Notes: generated from the letters alone by a model not told the origin. Positions 1 through 8,555 are shown, counted from the stretch's first letter. The stretch: DNA of 60,011 nucleotides from Streptomyces sp. NRRL F-525 (GCF_000716605.1 NZ_JNXE01000051.1:1-60011); one strand, 5' to 3'. Numbers and translations: made by a program.

Positions 1-324
1 CCACCCGGCCATGACCCCCGCCCCCGCCTCCACCACATGCCGGGACCGAAGCCGCGGCAACCCCAGCCGCCCCGGCTTCATCGTGTGGACGGCGATGACC
101 TTCAAGTGCCGGTCCAGGTACGCCACATCGATCGGGAAGCGCATCCGGAACGTGTGCACACTGCTCGCCGGAGAGAGCAGCATCGCCCCGTCGATCCCGT
201 CCCGGCCGAGCAGCCCCTTCGTCCGCGCCCGGTAGGAGGTCGCCAGCTCCAGCGGGACGGCGACCGTCCCCGCGGCGCCCCGCACGATCAGCTTGCCGCG
301 CCCGTCACTCCAGCGTCGTCCCAT
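1..324 (-). CDS. DUF192 family protein, C-terminus cut by window edge
   Basis: Reading the minus strand from an ATG at 324 gives 108 codons with no stop, so the gene runs off the left edge. The protein begins MGRRWSDGRGKL and contains the signature RTKGLLGRDG, then a segment with VHTFRMRFPIDVAYLD and later VIAVHTMKPGR. This matches the small beta-rich DUF192 (COG1430) family, whose biochemical role is unknown. Many family members are secreted, but no signal peptide is seen here. The divergent neighbour is a prepilin peptidase, and DUF192 genes are often found near type IV pilus/Tad genes in actinomycetes, so a link is possible but inferred. The partial ORF was found by translating the complement. 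Confidence 0.8.
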   Translation of the reverse strand, partial: MGRRWSDGRGKLIVRGAAGTVAVPLELATSYRARTKGLLGRDGIDGAMLLSPASSVHTFRMRFPIDVAYLDRHLKVIAVHTMKPGRLGLPRLRSRHVVEAGAGVMAGW

Positions 325-411
325 GTCAGGTCACCTTCCCGCACTGCTCCCGCTCCGGTGTCAACCGACCGTATCCACAAGGGAGTAGGCCCCACATGGG
401 CCCACGGACCC

Positions 412-1200
412 ATGCCCCGACCACCGCCCACTCGATATCGTCCCCGCGTGCGCCTGATTCCGATCGTCCTGGGTGCCCTGTGGGGCGCGTGGTCGGGCCT
501 CCTGCTGCCCCGTGCCGCCCACCGCCTCTCCGTGGACCCCGAGGAACCCTGGAAGGGGCAGTGCCCCGACGGCCACCCGATCACGGGCCCGTTCGACGGC
601 TGGCTGGGCCGGGCCCGCTGCACCACCGTCACCACCAGCGCGCACTGCGGTCCCTACGGCCCCCGCACCCCCGCCGTGTCCGCGGCGACCGCCCTCGTCT
701 GCGCGGCCCTCGCCGCGGCCACCGGCCCCCGGCCCGAACTCGTCGTCTGGCTGCTCACCGCCCCCGTCGCCGTCCTCCTCGCGCTGGTCGACCTCCGGGT
801 CCACCGCCTCCCCGACGTCCTCACCCTCCCGCTCGCCGCGGCCACCCTCGCCCTCCTCGGCATCGCGGCTGCGCTCCCCGCCGACGCCGGCTCCTGGCCC
901 ACCGCCCTCTACGGCGGACTCGCCCTCGGGGCCACGTACTTGGTGCTGTACCTCATCAACCCCTCCGGCATGGGCTTCGGCGATGTGAAACTCGCCCTCG
1001 GCCTCGGCACCGCCCTCGGCTGGTACGGCTGGCCGGTGCTCGTCACGGGCGCCTTCGCGGGGATTCTCTACGGCGCTGTCTACGGCCTCGGCATGGTCGC
1101 CCTGCGCCGGGCGGGCCGTAAGACGGCGATCCCGCTGGGGCCGTTCATGCTCGGGGGAGCGTTCACCGGGTTGATGCTGGGGGCGTTCGCGGTCGCGTGA
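412..1200 (+). CDS. A24 family prepilin peptidase
   Basis: Membrane aspartic protease (262 aa) that would cleave leader peptides of type IV pilin-like or Tad/Flp-type prepilins. The hallmark motif GFGDVKL (second catalytic Asp, about residue 191) and the first Asp in DLRVHRLPD (about residue 127) are both present among several hydrophobic segments. The N-terminus carries three scattered Cys (about 51, 70 and 79), reminiscent of the Cys-containing cytoplasmic domain of bifunctional enzymes but not its classic CxxC pairs. The start is uncertain: ATG at 412 is used, GTG at 448 just before the first membrane segment is the alternative, and neither has a convincing ribosome site. A partner pilin operon is not in the window. 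Confidence 0.85.
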   Translation: MPRPPPTRYRPRVRLIPIVLGALWGAWSGLLLPRAAHRLSVDPEEPWKGQCPDGHPITGPFDGWLGRARCTTVTTSAHCGPYGPRTPAVSAATALVCAALAAATGPRPELVVWLLTAPVAVLLALVDLRVHRLPDVLTLPLAAATLALLGIAAALPADAGSWPTALYGGLALGATYLVLYLINPSGMGFGDVKLALGLGTALGWYGWPVLVTGAFAGILYGAVYGLGMVALRRAGRKTAIPLGPFMLGGAFTGLMLGAFAVA

Positions 1201-1255
1201 GACGGTGGTGGACCCGGCGCCGAGCGGGGCCGGCCACGAACGAGGCGGTGCACCC

Positions 1256-1843
1256 ATGCGGAAGATCAGCCTGATGATGTCCGTGTCCCTCGACGGCTAC
1301 ATGGAGGGCCCCGGCCACGACATCGACTGGCACCTGGTCGACGAGGAACTCCACCAGCACATGAACGACACCCTCAAGCACATGGGTGCCTTCGTCGACG
1401 GGCGCGTCACCCATGAACTGATGGCCGACTACTGGCCCACCGCCGACGCGGACCCCGAAGCCCCCGCCGTCATCGCCGAGTTCGCCCGCATCTGGCGGGA
1501 CATGCCGAAGATCGTGTACTCGCGGACCCTGCCCAGCGGCCCCGCCGAGTGGAACACCACCGTCGTGCCCGAGGTCGTCCGCGAGGAGGTGCTGGCCCTC
1601 AAGGAACAGCCCGGCGGCGACCTGGGCCTCGGCGGCGCCGACCTCGCCGCGACCTTCCTCCGCCTCGGCCTCGTCGACGAGATCAAGGTGTACGTCAACC
1701 CGATCGTCCTCGGCCGCGGCACCCCGATGTTCCCCGTCTCCGACACCCGCACCCCGCTCCGCCTCACCGAGTCCCGCACCTTCGGCAACGGCGTCGTGCT
1801 CCTGCGCTACGCGCGCGCCGACCTCAACTCCAGCCACGCGTAA
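1256..1843 (+). CDS. Dihydrofolate reductase family (RibD C-terminal domain) protein
   Basis: A 195-aa cytoplasmic reductase-like protein beginning MRKISLMMSVSLDGYM, the typical opening of the RibD_C/DHFR-fold family (compare YyaP/YwjB-type proteins). The later segments GGDLGLGGADLA and VNPIVLGRGTPMF are the usual nucleotide-binding and C-terminal strand motifs. The family binds NAD(P)H; most stand-alone members have no known substrate, so a folate or riboflavin role should not be assumed. The ATG at 1256 follows a purine-rich GAGGCGG. The next gene starts 40 bp downstream on the same strand, so the two may be cotranscribed. Confidence 0.85.
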   Translation: MRKISLMMSVSLDGYMEGPGHDIDWHLVDEELHQHMNDTLKHMGAFVDGRVTHELMADYWPTADADPEAPAVIAEFARIWRDMPKIVYSRTLPSGPAEWNTTVVPEVVREEVLALKEQPGGDLGLGGADLAATFLRLGLVDEIKVYVNPIVLGRGTPMFPVSDTRTPLRLTESRTFGNGVVLLRYARADLNSSHA

Positions 1844-1883
1844 AGCTGTTGTCCACGGCACTCTCCCCGGGTAGGAAGAAACC

Positions 1884-2756
1884 ATGACCGACCTCGGCGC
1901 TGTATTCCGTCCCCAACTGCCTCCCGAGCGACTGCGGGCGGTGGTTCGACTCGCCGACGCCTCGGGGCTCGAGGAGCTCTGGCTGTGGGAGGACTGTTTC
2001 CGGGAGGGCGGGATCTCGGCGGCCGCCGCCGCGCTCGCGTGGAGCGGGCAAGTGCGCGTCGGCGTCGGCCTGTTGCCGGTGCCGCTGCGGAACGTCGCCA
2101 TCACCGCGATGGAGGTCGCCACGCTGGACCGGCTGTTCCCGGGCCGCGCGATCGTCGGCGTCGGGCACGGCGTACAGGACTGGATGGGACAGGTCGGCGC
2201 CCGCGCCGAGTCCCCGGTGACCCTGCTGCGCGAGCATCTCGACGCCCTGCGCGCCCTGTTGCGCGGCGAGCGCCTCACGACCGACGGGCGGTACGTCAAG
2301 CTCGACGACGTCGCCCTCGACTGGCCGCCGGCCGGACCCGTCGAGATCCTCGCCGGCGCCACCGGACCACGCACCCTCCGCCTCTCCGGCGCGGCGGCCG
2401 ACGGCACGATCCTCACCGCGAGCACCCCACCGGACGGCGTCCGCCGGGCCCGTCGACTCATCGACGAGGGACGGGAGTCGGCCGGCCGCACCGAGCCGCA
2501 CAAGGTCGTCGTCTATCTCCTCACCGCCACCGGCCCCGACGCCGCCGCCCGCCTGCGCGCCGAACTCGCCGACGAGGGCGTGGAGTCGGTCCCCGACCTC
2601 GGTGTCGCCGGTGACGCGGGCACCGTCGCCAAGGCCGTCCAGCGCCTCGCGGAAGCCGGCGCCGACACGGTCGTCCTCCAGCCCACCGGCGACGAACCCG
2701 ACCCGGAGGGCTTCGTACGCTTCGCGGCGGAGGAGGTCAGGGCACTCGTCCCCTGA
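1884..2756 (+). CDS. LLM class flavin/F420-dependent oxidoreductase
   Basis: A 290-aa TIM-barrel protein of the bacterial luciferase-like superfamily. The N-terminal region ADASGLEELWLWED, the middle VGVGLLPVPLRN and GVGHGVQDWMGQ, and the later PVEILAGATGPRTL segment are the usual conserved strands and loops. Members use FMN or coenzyme F420, and in actinomycetes F420 is common; the substrate cannot be read from the sequence. It lies 40 bp after the DHFR-like gene on the same strand, and a ribosome site (GGAAGAA) sits just before the ATG. The convergent DinB gene ends 24 bp beyond its stop. Confidence 0.85.
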   Translation: MTDLGAVFRPQLPPERLRAVVRLADASGLEELWLWEDCFREGGISAAAAALAWSGQVRVGVGLLPVPLRNVAITAMEVATLDRLFPGRAIVGVGHGVQDWMGQVGARAESPVTLLREHLDALRALLRGERLTTDGRYVKLDDVALDWPPAGPVEILAGATGPRTLRLSGAAADGTILTASTPPDGVRRARRLIDEGRESAGRTEPHKVVVYLLTATGPDAAARLRAELADEGVESVPDLGVAGDAGTVAKAVQRLAEAGADTVVLQPTGDEPDPEGFVRFAAEEVRALVP

Positions 2757-2779
2757 ACATCGGCCCTCGCCCCCCGGAA

Positions 2780-3295
2780 CTACGCCTCCGCCGGCCGGTG
2801 ATCCCCGGCCGCCCCGTCGATCAGCTCCCGCACGATGTCCATGTGCCCCGCGTGTCTCGCCGTCTCCTCGATCAGATTGACCAGCACCCAGCGCAGGGAC
2901 ACGGAGTGCTTGCGCCAGGGCGGCCGGCCGACCGCGTCCAGCGGCAGCTCCGCGATCGTGCGGTCGGCGGCGGCGCGGGCACGGCCGTAGAAGGCGACGA
3001 TCTGTTCCGTCGTCTCGTCCGGGCCCGCGGCCATGTCCTCGCCCTTGTACGCGTCGAACCACAGAGGCTCCACCTCGCGGCCGTAGCTCTCCACGAAGTA
3101 GCCGTACTCCACCGACGCCAGATGCTTCACCAGCCCGAGCAGACTCGTGCCCGAGGGGGTCATCGGGCGTCTGGCCTGCTCCTCGTCCAGCCCGTCCAGC
3201 TTCCACAGCACCGCGTCCCGGACCCGGTCCAGGCTCGCGTGCAGCATCGCCTTCTCGTCGCCGTGGTACGGCAGTCCCGTATCCCCGTTGTCCAT
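2780..3295 (-). CDS. DinB family protein (DUF664/DinB_2)
   Basis: A 171-aa four-helix-bundle protein of the DinB/YfiT superfamily. The His residues expected to bind a metal are visible in LVKHLASVEYGYF, near the middle, and in TARHAGHMDIVRE at the C-terminus. Superfamily members include thiol (bacillithiol/mycothiol) S-transferases, and in actinomycetes a mycothiol-linked role is plausible but not shown. The ATG at 3295 is chosen because AAGGAGG lies about 10 bases upstream; an in-frame ATG at 3319 lies just before that site and would make it internal. It faces the luciferase-like gene convergently and the methyltransferase divergently. Confidence 0.82.
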   Translation of the reverse strand: MDNGDTGLPYHGDEKAMLHASLDRVRDAVLWKLDGLDEEQARRPMTPSGTSLLGLVKHLASVEYGYFVESYGREVEPLWFDAYKGEDMAAGPDETTEQIVAFYGRARAAADRTIAELPLDAVGRPPWRKHSVSLRWVLVNLIEETARHAGHMDIVRELIDGAAGDHRPAEA

Positions 3296-3369
3296 GTCCT
3301 CGTCCCCCTCCTTGGCCATGCTTCGGAAATTAGCAGCGCCCACTGACAACGCCCTGCGACCATCGCCCC

Positions 3370-4167
3370 ATGGACAACAACGGGAGCGGTACGGGCAGCT
3401 TCGAGGACCTCGTCGCGGAAGGTGTCGCCGTCCCCACCGAGGGCTGGGACTTCTCCTGGTTCGAGGGCCGGGCCACCGAGGCGCGTCCCTCGTGGGGGTA
3501 CGCCCGGTCCGCCGGCGACCGGCTCTCGCGCGCGACCACCGCCCTGGACGTGCAGACCGGGGGCGGGGAGGTCTTCGACTTCGCGCTGAGCCGGGCCGCC
3601 GCGCAGCCCCCGATGCTCGTCGCCGCCACCGAGGGCTGGCCGCCGAACGTCGCCAAGGCCACCGAACTGCTGCGCTCGCGCGGGGTCGTGGTGGTCGCCG
3701 CGCCCGAGGACGCCCCGCTGCCCTTCGCCGACGGCGCCTTCGACCTCGTCCTGAGCCGCCACCCGGTCCGCGCCCACTGGCCGGAGATCGCCCGCGTCCT
3801 GCGGCCCGGCGGCACGTACTTCGCCCAACACGTCGGCCCCCGCAGCGCGTTCGAGCTCGTCGAGCACTTCGTCGGCCCCCAGCCGGAGGCTGTGAGCGGC
3901 GCCCGCGACCCCGAACGCGAACGGGCCGGCGCCGAGGCGGCGGGCCTGGAGATCGTCGAACTCCGCGCCGAGCGGCTGCGCATGGAGTTCCACGACATCG
4001 CGGCCGTCGTCCACTTCCTCCGCAAGGTGATCTGGATGGTCCCCGACTTCACGGTCGAGGCCTACGAACCCCAACTCCGCGCCCTGCACGAGCGGATCGA
4101 GGCCGAGGGCCCGTTCGTGGCGCACAGCACCCGCCACCTCTTCGACATCCGCAAGCCGCACGCGTGA
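3370..4167 (+). CDS. SAM-dependent methyltransferase, class I
   Basis: A 265-aa protein with a class I methyltransferase core. TALDVQTGGGEVFD occupies the motif I (SAM-binding) position in a weakened form, DGAFDLVLSRHPV is motif IV, and ARVLRPGGTYFAQHVGP is the usual post-motif strand. The C-terminal half (FTVEAYEPQLRALHERI, THRHLFDIRK-like end) resembles the small-molecule methyltransferases often annotated as rRNA or SAM methyltransferases in Streptomyces. The substrate is unknown. It is divergent from the DinB gene with 74 bp between starts, and it is followed by more than 770 bp without a convincing gene. Confidence 0.8.
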   Translation: MDNNGSGTGSFEDLVAEGVAVPTEGWDFSWFEGRATEARPSWGYARSAGDRLSRATTALDVQTGGGEVFDFALSRAAAQPPMLVAATEGWPPNVAKATELLRSRGVVVVAAPEDAPLPFADGAFDLVLSRHPVRAHWPEIARVLRPGGTYFAQHVGPRSAFELVEHFVGPQPEAVSGARDPERERAGAEAAGLEIVELRAERLRMEFHDIAAVVHFLRKVIWMVPDFTVEAYEPQLRALHERIEAEGPFVAHSTRHLFDIRKPHA

Positions 4168-4941
4168 GTGCCCAACCTCCGGGCGCCGCCCGCCATTTGG
4201 CGAAATCCCGCGCGCCCGAGTGGCCGTAGTTCTGCCGTGGTCCTTCGGTGGTCGCCGTACGAATGTCCGGGCCCGCCCCGCCCCTCCTGGGCACCCGGTA
4301 ACCCCTGCCGGTCCCGCTCGGTGTGTCCGGGAAGCGGAGGCCGCCACGCCCGGCCGGGACCCCGTCACCTCACGTCCCCCATACGTACACGGGTTTTCCA
4401 CATCGTTATCGAGATCGACTCGCATCCCGCCCGCGACCTCACGTAAGTTCAGACCAAGGTAATTCGCGTGAGCAAAGCCGCGCGGTCGGCACCGCGCGGT
4501 GGAGGGGGCCGCGCGGTGCCCTGCCCCGTCAAGCGGACGTTCGCTGACGGCGTCACCCCTGAGAGCGACACGCTGCGGGTCGGCGGAAAACCTCCACGTT
4601 CTCCTTGGAATCCGCTGTGAATCGGCCATGATCAGGGTCGGAATCGGGGCTTCCGCACCCCCTGACGCGTCGTCGGACGGTTTCGGAGAGTAGTTGTGGC
4701 GCGCTGATGCGCGCAGCATCACTTACGAAGGGTTATGGTGGAAACCCCCCCTCGGGCCGGTCCGTATCCCCCCCACGGACCGGCCCGATTTTTTGTGCCC
4801 CGCACCGGCCCTCCGCGCGTCGGCCGGGTCCGACCTTCGTGCCGAACCGGGATGAGCCCAGACACCCCTTGGGGGAACAGGGCTCCGGCGGGGGTAGGCT
4901 TCGACGCCGGGGACTGCCATCCACGGAGGGGCTGACAACAC
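4168..4941. other. Long non-coding stretch before uppS
   Basis: No reading frame here looks coding on either strand. The first part is GC-rich and contains a local self-complementary patch near 4480-4520 (GCGCGGT/ACCGCGC-type repeats). Around 4733 there is a TATGGT hexamer that could be a -10 element, followed within 20 bp by a strong intrinsic terminator (listed separately). A short regulatory RNA or an attenuated uppS leader would explain this arrangement, but no known riboswitch or structural RNA was recognised. Confidence 0.5.
4753..4794 (+). terminator. Strong intrinsic terminator upstream of uppS
   Basis: CGGGCCGGTCCGT at 4753-4765 pairs perfectly with ACGGACCGGCCCG at 4775-4787 across a C-rich 9-base loop, followed by a run of six T (ATTTTTT). 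A 13-bp perfect stem with a U-tract is unusual in such GC-rich DNA. The only upstream gene on this strand ended about 585 bp earlier, so it probably ends a small RNA or acts as an attenuator for uppS. Confidence 0.85.
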
Positions 4942-5715
4942 GTGAACCTGCGCGACACCCTGCGCCGCCTGCTGGTCAGGTTCTACGCACGCAGGGTGGG
5001 AGGCCATCTCGACCACGAGCAGGTGCCCAAGCACATCGGCGTCATCATGGACGGCAACCGGCGCTGGGCGAAGGCCGCGGGTTCCACCACCGTCCAGGGG
5101 CACCAGGCCGGCGGCGACAAGATCGAGGAGTTCCTCGGCTGGTGCAGCGAGACGGACGTCGAGGTCGTGACGCTCTGGCTGCTGTCGACGGACAACTTCG
5201 ACCGCCCCCAGGAAGAACTCGGCCCGCTGCTCGGCATCATCGAGAACGTCGTCAGTTCCCTTGCCGCGGACGGCCGTTGGCGCGTGCACCACGTCGGCAC
5301 CCTCGACCTGCTGCCGACCGGGATGCAGTCCGTCCTCAAGGAGGCGGAGGAGTCCACCGCGCACGTCGACGGGATACTCGTCAACGTCGCCATCGGCTAC
5401 GGCGGCCGCCAGGAGATCGCCGACGCGGTCCGCTCGATGATCCTGGACGCCGCCGACAAGGGCACCTCCATGGAGGAGCTCGCCGAGCACGTGGACGTCG
5501 ACCTCATCGGCAAGCACCTCTATACGGGTGCCCAGCCCGACCCCGATCTGGTGATCCGGACGAGCGGCGAACAGCGGCTGTCCGGATTCATGCTCTGGCA
5601 GACGGCCCACTCCGAGTACTACTTCTGTGAAGTCTTCTGGCCGGCCTTCCGCAAGGTCGACTTCCTGCGCGCGATGCGTGACTACGCGGCGCGACACCGG
5701 CGTTACGGCGGATGA
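4942..5715 (+). CDS. uppS: Isoprenyl transferase (undecaprenyl diphosphate synthase family)
   Basis: A cis-prenyltransferase (257 aa) that condenses isopentenyl diphosphate units onto an allylic primer to make the polyprenyl diphosphate carrier used in cell-wall assembly. The family signatures are all present: HIGVIMDGNRRWAK with the catalytic Asp, then the pocket motifs, IGYGGRQEI, and RTSGEQRLSGFMLWQ near the C-terminus. Streptomyces often carry two uppS paralogues and the sequence does not show which one is essential. The GTG at 4942 is preceded by GGAGGGG. The gene is preceded by a terminator-bearing leader, and its last codons are echoed twice just downstream. Confidence 0.92.
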   Translation: MNLRDTLRRLLVRFYARRVGGHLDHEQVPKHIGVIMDGNRRWAKAAGSTTVQGHQAGGDKIEEFLGWCSETDVEVVTLWLLSTDNFDRPQEELGPLLGIIENVVSSLAADGRWRVHHVGTLDLLPTGMQSVLKEAEESTAHVDGILVNVAIGYGGRQEIADAVRSMILDAADKGTSMEELAEHVDVDLIGKHLYTGAQPDPDLVIRTSGEQRLSGFMLWQTAHSEYYFCEVFWPAFRKVDFLRAMRDYAARHRRYGG

Positions 5716-6097
5716 AGAGGCCGCTACGGCGCGTGACCGGCCGTAGCGGAGCAGGATCGGGCCGCTACGGCGGATGACGGACAGAACGCCTGGAGTCGGC
5801 GGGACCACCCCCCTTGGGACGTAAGTAACAAGGAGTTCACCAGGGCGCCGTCATATGCCGTGGCATGGCGGCGCATGTTCGAGGGCATAAGCCAAGCAGG
5901 TCGACGCCCGAACCACGGGTGTCGTATCTCAGCGGACGGCACGGGGCCGTCCGCCCGGGAGGCCCTTTGCACCAGTTCGACCGTGCGGTCAGTACGGGCG
6001 AGACGGAGGGCCGGTTCTCGGCCCGCGCAATGCGGCCTGGACCGGTCCAGCTCCTCTCCGTCGCTCCCCGACCTCTTCCGAGGGGGTACGTCCTTCC
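5716..6097. other. uppS-phoH intergenic region
   Basis: It begins with two imperfect copies of the end of uppS and a hairpin, and then has an imperfect inverted repeat around 5845-5876 (GCGCCG...CGGCGC). A short possible ORF that overlaps the phoH start is listed separately. No other gene is supported. Confidence 0.4.
5721..5749 (+). terminator. Hairpin after uppS (candidate terminator)
   Basis: CCGCTACGG at 5721-5729 pairs with CCGTAGCGG at 5741-5749. The second arm can also pair with a further CCGCTACGG at 5762-5770, so two mutually exclusive hairpins are possible. There is no U-tract, so termination is inferred only from position and stem strength. Confidence 0.45.
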
Positions 6098-6104
6098 GTG
6101 GTGA
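5865..6104 (+). CDS. Possible small ORF overlapping phoH start (antitoxin-like position)
   Basis: An ATG at 5865 opens a 79-codon frame ([13 protein letters not shown]...) whose TGA at 6102-6104 overlaps the GTG start of the PIN-PhoH gene by 7 bases. Mycobacterial PhoH2 is reported to be paired with a short, overlapping upstream gene (PhoAT), so position makes this a candidate. However, there is no good ribosome site near the ATG, composition is ambiguous, and no domain is recognisable. It may be non-coding. Confidence 0.22.
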   Translation: MAAHVRGHKPSRSTPEPRVSYLSGRHGAVRPGGPLHQFDRAVSTGETEGRFSARAMRPGPVQLLSVAPRPLPRGYVLPW

Positions 6105-7423
6105 CCAGCACAAAGCGCCGTATGCCTGACCGGCGCACCTATGTTCTCGACACCAGCGTTCTGCTGGCCGACCCGAACGCACTGAACCGCTTCGACGAGC
6201 ACGAAGTCGTGCTGCCGATCGTCGTGGTCACAGAGCTGGAGGCCAAGCGGCACCATCCCGAACTCGGGTACTTCGCCCGGCAGGCCCTGCGCCTGCTGGA
6301 CGAGTTCCGCGTCCGGCACGGTCGCCTCGACGCCCCCATCCCGATCGGGGAACTCGGCGGCACCGTCAGGGTCGAGCTCAACCACTCGGACCCCAGCGTG
6401 CTGCCCAGCGGCTACCGCCTGGGGGACAACGACTCCCGCATCCTCGCGGTCGCCCGCAACCTGCAGGCCGAGGGGTACGACGTCACCGTCGTGTCGAAGG
6501 ACCTTCCGCTCAGGATCAAGGCGTCCTCCGTCGGACTCCTCGCCGAGGAGTACCGCGCGGAGCTCGCCATCACGGGCTCCTCCGGCTGGACCGGAATGTC
6601 CGAACTGACCCTGCCGGGCGAACAGGTGGACATCCTCTTCGAGGAGGGCCACGTCTACGTCCCGGAGGCCGCGGACTTCCCTGTCCACACCGGTCTGACG
6701 ATCCAGTCCGAGCGCGGCAAGGCGCTCGGCCGGGTCACGGCCGACGGCAACGTCCGCCTCGTGCGCGGCGACCGGGAGGCGTTCGGCATCAAGGGCCGCA
6801 GCGCGGAGCAGCGCATCGCGCTGGATCTGCTGCTCGACCCGGACATCGGGATCCTGTCCATGGGTGGCCGGGCCGGCACCGGCAAGTCCGCGCTCGCGCT
6901 CTGCGCGGGCCTGGAGGCGGTCCTGGAGCGCCGCCAGCACAAGAAGGTGATGGTCTTCCGGCCGCTGTACGCGGTGGGCGGACAGGAGTTGGGCTATCTG
7001 CCCGGCTCCGAGGCCGACAAGATGGGCCCCTGGGCCCAGGCGGTCTTCGACACGCTGTCCGCGGTCACCAGCCGCGAGGTCATCGAGGAGGTCACCGCCC
7101 GCGGGATGCTCGAGGTCCTGCCGCTCACCCACATCCGCGGACGCTCGCTGCACGACGCGTTCGTGATCGTGGACGAGGCGCAGTCCCTGGAGCGGAACGT
7201 CCTGCTGACCGTCCTGTCCCGGATCGGCGCCAACTCGCGGGTGGTCCTCACCCACGACGTGGCCCAGCGGGACAACCTCAGGGTCGGCCGCTACGACGGT
7301 GTCGTCGCCGTGGTGGAGAAGCTGAAGGGTCATCCGCTCTTCGCGCATGTGACCCTCACGAGGTCCGAGAGGTCCCAGATCGCGGCGCTTGTGACCGAAA
7401 TGCTGGAGGACGGTCAAATCTGA
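6098..7423 (+). CDS. PIN domain-PhoH ATPase (PhoH2-like)
   Basis: A 441-aa fusion of an N-terminal PIN nuclease domain and a C-terminal PhoH-type RecA-like ATPase. The PIN part shows the acidic residues expected for metal binding ([33 protein letters not shown]). The ATPase shows Walker [13 protein letters not shown] near residue 256 and Walker [12 protein letters not shown] near residue 354. Mycobacterial PhoH2 proteins with this architecture are reported to unwind and cleave RNA and to behave as type II toxins. The same RNA-processing role is likely here. GTG at 6098 is taken as the start; a second in-frame GTG follows immediately. Confidence 0.9.
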   Translation: MVTSTKRRMPDRRTYVLDTSVLLADPNALNRFDEHEVVLPIVVVTELEAKRHHPELGYFARQALRLLDEFRVRHGRLDAPIPIGELGGTVRVELNHSDPSVLPSGYRLGDNDSRILAVARNLQAEGYDVTVVSKDLPLRIKASSVGLLAEEYRAELAITGSSGWTGMSELTLPGEQVDILFEEGHVYVPEAADFPVHTGLTIQSERGKALGRVTADGNVRLVRGDREAFGIKGRSAEQRIALDLLLDPDIGILSMGGRAGTGKSALALCAGLEAVLERRQHKKVMVFRPLYAVGGQELGYLPGSEADKMGPWAQAVFDTLSAVTSREVIEEVTARGMLEVLPLTHIRGRSLHDAFVIVDEAQSLERNVLLTVLSRIGANSRVVLTHDVAQRDNLRVGRYDGVVAVVEKLKGHPLFAHVTLTRSERSQIAALVTEMLEDGQI

Positions 7424-7822
7424 GGTAGTACAGGCCAGTTGGCGCCGCTCCGTAAAGCCGATGAGCTTAGCGGGGCGGCGCTTCGGCGTCCCGCTGTTTC
7501 TCGAAATCCCGTGGGGCAAACGGGATGTGAGCTTTCACACGCAACTCAGAATTGCCACTCGGCGTCCGGTTACGGCAGAGTCTCATTCCTGTCAGGCCCC
7601 GCATACGACACACGTGTACCCCCAGCGGTACGCACCACTTGAGCATCACAGCCAACTCCACAGCGAAGTCGTATGCCGCCCGCTCTCCACGCGGCGCTCC
7701 CCGAGCGGGAGTTGCCCACCGGGCCCGTGCCTCCCGTGACCCCGTAGTTGGGAGGCCAGCGTTCAGGGGCACGATTGCGTCCGCCAGGGTCACCGAAGCG
7801 GACGATGCTGGAAGGACACCGT
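7424..7822. other. phoH-transglycosylase intergenic region
   Basis: It holds the phoH terminator hairpin and then about 330 bp without a coding frame, which should contain the promoter of the transglycosylase gene. I looked for the c-di-AMP (ydaO) riboswitch that precedes several Streptomyces cell-wall hydrolase genes and could not recognise its conserved motifs. Confidence 0.4.
7442..7481 (+). terminator. Terminator hairpin after phoH
   Basis: GCGCCGCTCCG at 7442-7452 pairs with CGGGGCGGCGC at 7471-7481 with one T-G pair, and the stem continues inward through AAGC/GCTT to a loop of about six bases. It sits 19 bp after the phoH stop. There is no U-tract, as is common in Streptomyces. Confidence 0.65.
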
Positions 7823-8521
7823 GTGAGCCGGATTTCGGTCCGGGGATTCGCAGTGGCTTCGGCCACCGCGGTCACCGCCGTCGGAAGCGTCGTAGGCGTT
7901 GCCTCGGGCAGCGTCGCACAGGCGCAGAACAATGACGCCGAGACGACGGCAGCCGACACCACGCTCCTGGCGGACATCCCCACGGGCCAGCAGGCCCAGG
8001 TGCAGACCGCCTCCTTGACGCAGCAGGCCGACGCCCAGGCGATCCAGGCCGACGCCAGCGCCAAGAAGGACGCGGAGGAGTCGGCCCGCCTGGCCGCCGC
8101 CAAGACCGCCGTCGCCAAGAAGGCGGCTGCAGAGAAGGCGGAGAAGCTGGCCAAGGAGAAGGCCGCGGCGAAGGCCGCGTCCGCCAAGGCGAGCAGCTCC
8201 TCGTCGAGCTTCCCCGTGCAGAGCTCCTACACGGTCGCGCAGATCCAGTCGATGGCCGCCTCCATGGTGCCCAGCGGCCAGTTCCAGTGCTTCAGCAACA
8301 TCGTGGACCACGAGTCCAGCTGGAACTACCGCGCGGTCAACGCCTCTTCCGGCGCCTACGGCCTCTTCCAGGCCCTGCCCGGTTCCAAGATGTCCTCGGT
8401 CGGTTCGGACTGGCAGACGAACCCGGCCACCCAGATCAAGTGGGGCCTCAACTACATGGACAGCCGCTACGGCAGCCCGTGCGAGGCCTGGTCGTTCTGG
8501 CAGGCGAACAGCTGGTACTAG
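7823..8521 (+). CDS. Secreted lytic transglycosylase (SLT-type)
   Basis: A 232-aa secreted cell-wall hydrolase. The N-terminus has an arginine followed by a hydrophobic stretch and an AQA cleavage site near residue 35. Residues of about 60-125 are Ala/Lys/Glu-rich and probably form a long coiled coil or wall-spanning linker, followed by a Ser-rich link. The C-terminal SLT domain has CFSNIVDHESSWNYRAVN with the catalytic Glu, then SGAYGLFQALPGSKM and a Trp/Tyr-rich end. The GTG at 7823 is chosen because GAAGGA lies 6 bases upstream; the in-frame ATG at 7805 precedes that site. It would cleave the MurNAc-GlcNAc bond during growth or spore germination. Confidence 0.88.
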   Translation: MSRISVRGFAVASATAVTAVGSVVGVASGSVAQAQNNDAETTAADTTLLADIPTGQQAQVQTASLTQQADAQAIQADASAKKDAEESARLAAAKTAVAKKAAAEKAEKLAKEKAAAKAASAKASSSSSSFPVQSSYTVAQIQSMAASMVPSGQFQCFSNIVDHESSWNYRAVNASSGAYGLFQALPGSKMSSVGSDWQTNPATQIKWGLNYMDSRYGSPCEAWSFWQANSWY

Positions 8522-8555
8522 GTCGTACGCCCGTTCCGGGCCGCTCAACCTCACG

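Noticed and set aside
361..1257. Long minus-strand frame opposite the prepilin peptidase
   Set aside because: It is rich in Gly/Glu/Arg with no family signature, and the plus strand encodes a clear peptidase with GFGDVKL; it is an antisense shadow typical of high-GC DNA.
7560..7822. c-di-AMP (ydaO) riboswitch upstream of the transglycosylase gene
   Set aside because: Several Streptomyces cell-wall hydrolase genes have one, but the conserved motifs of this riboswitch were not recognisable here by eye.
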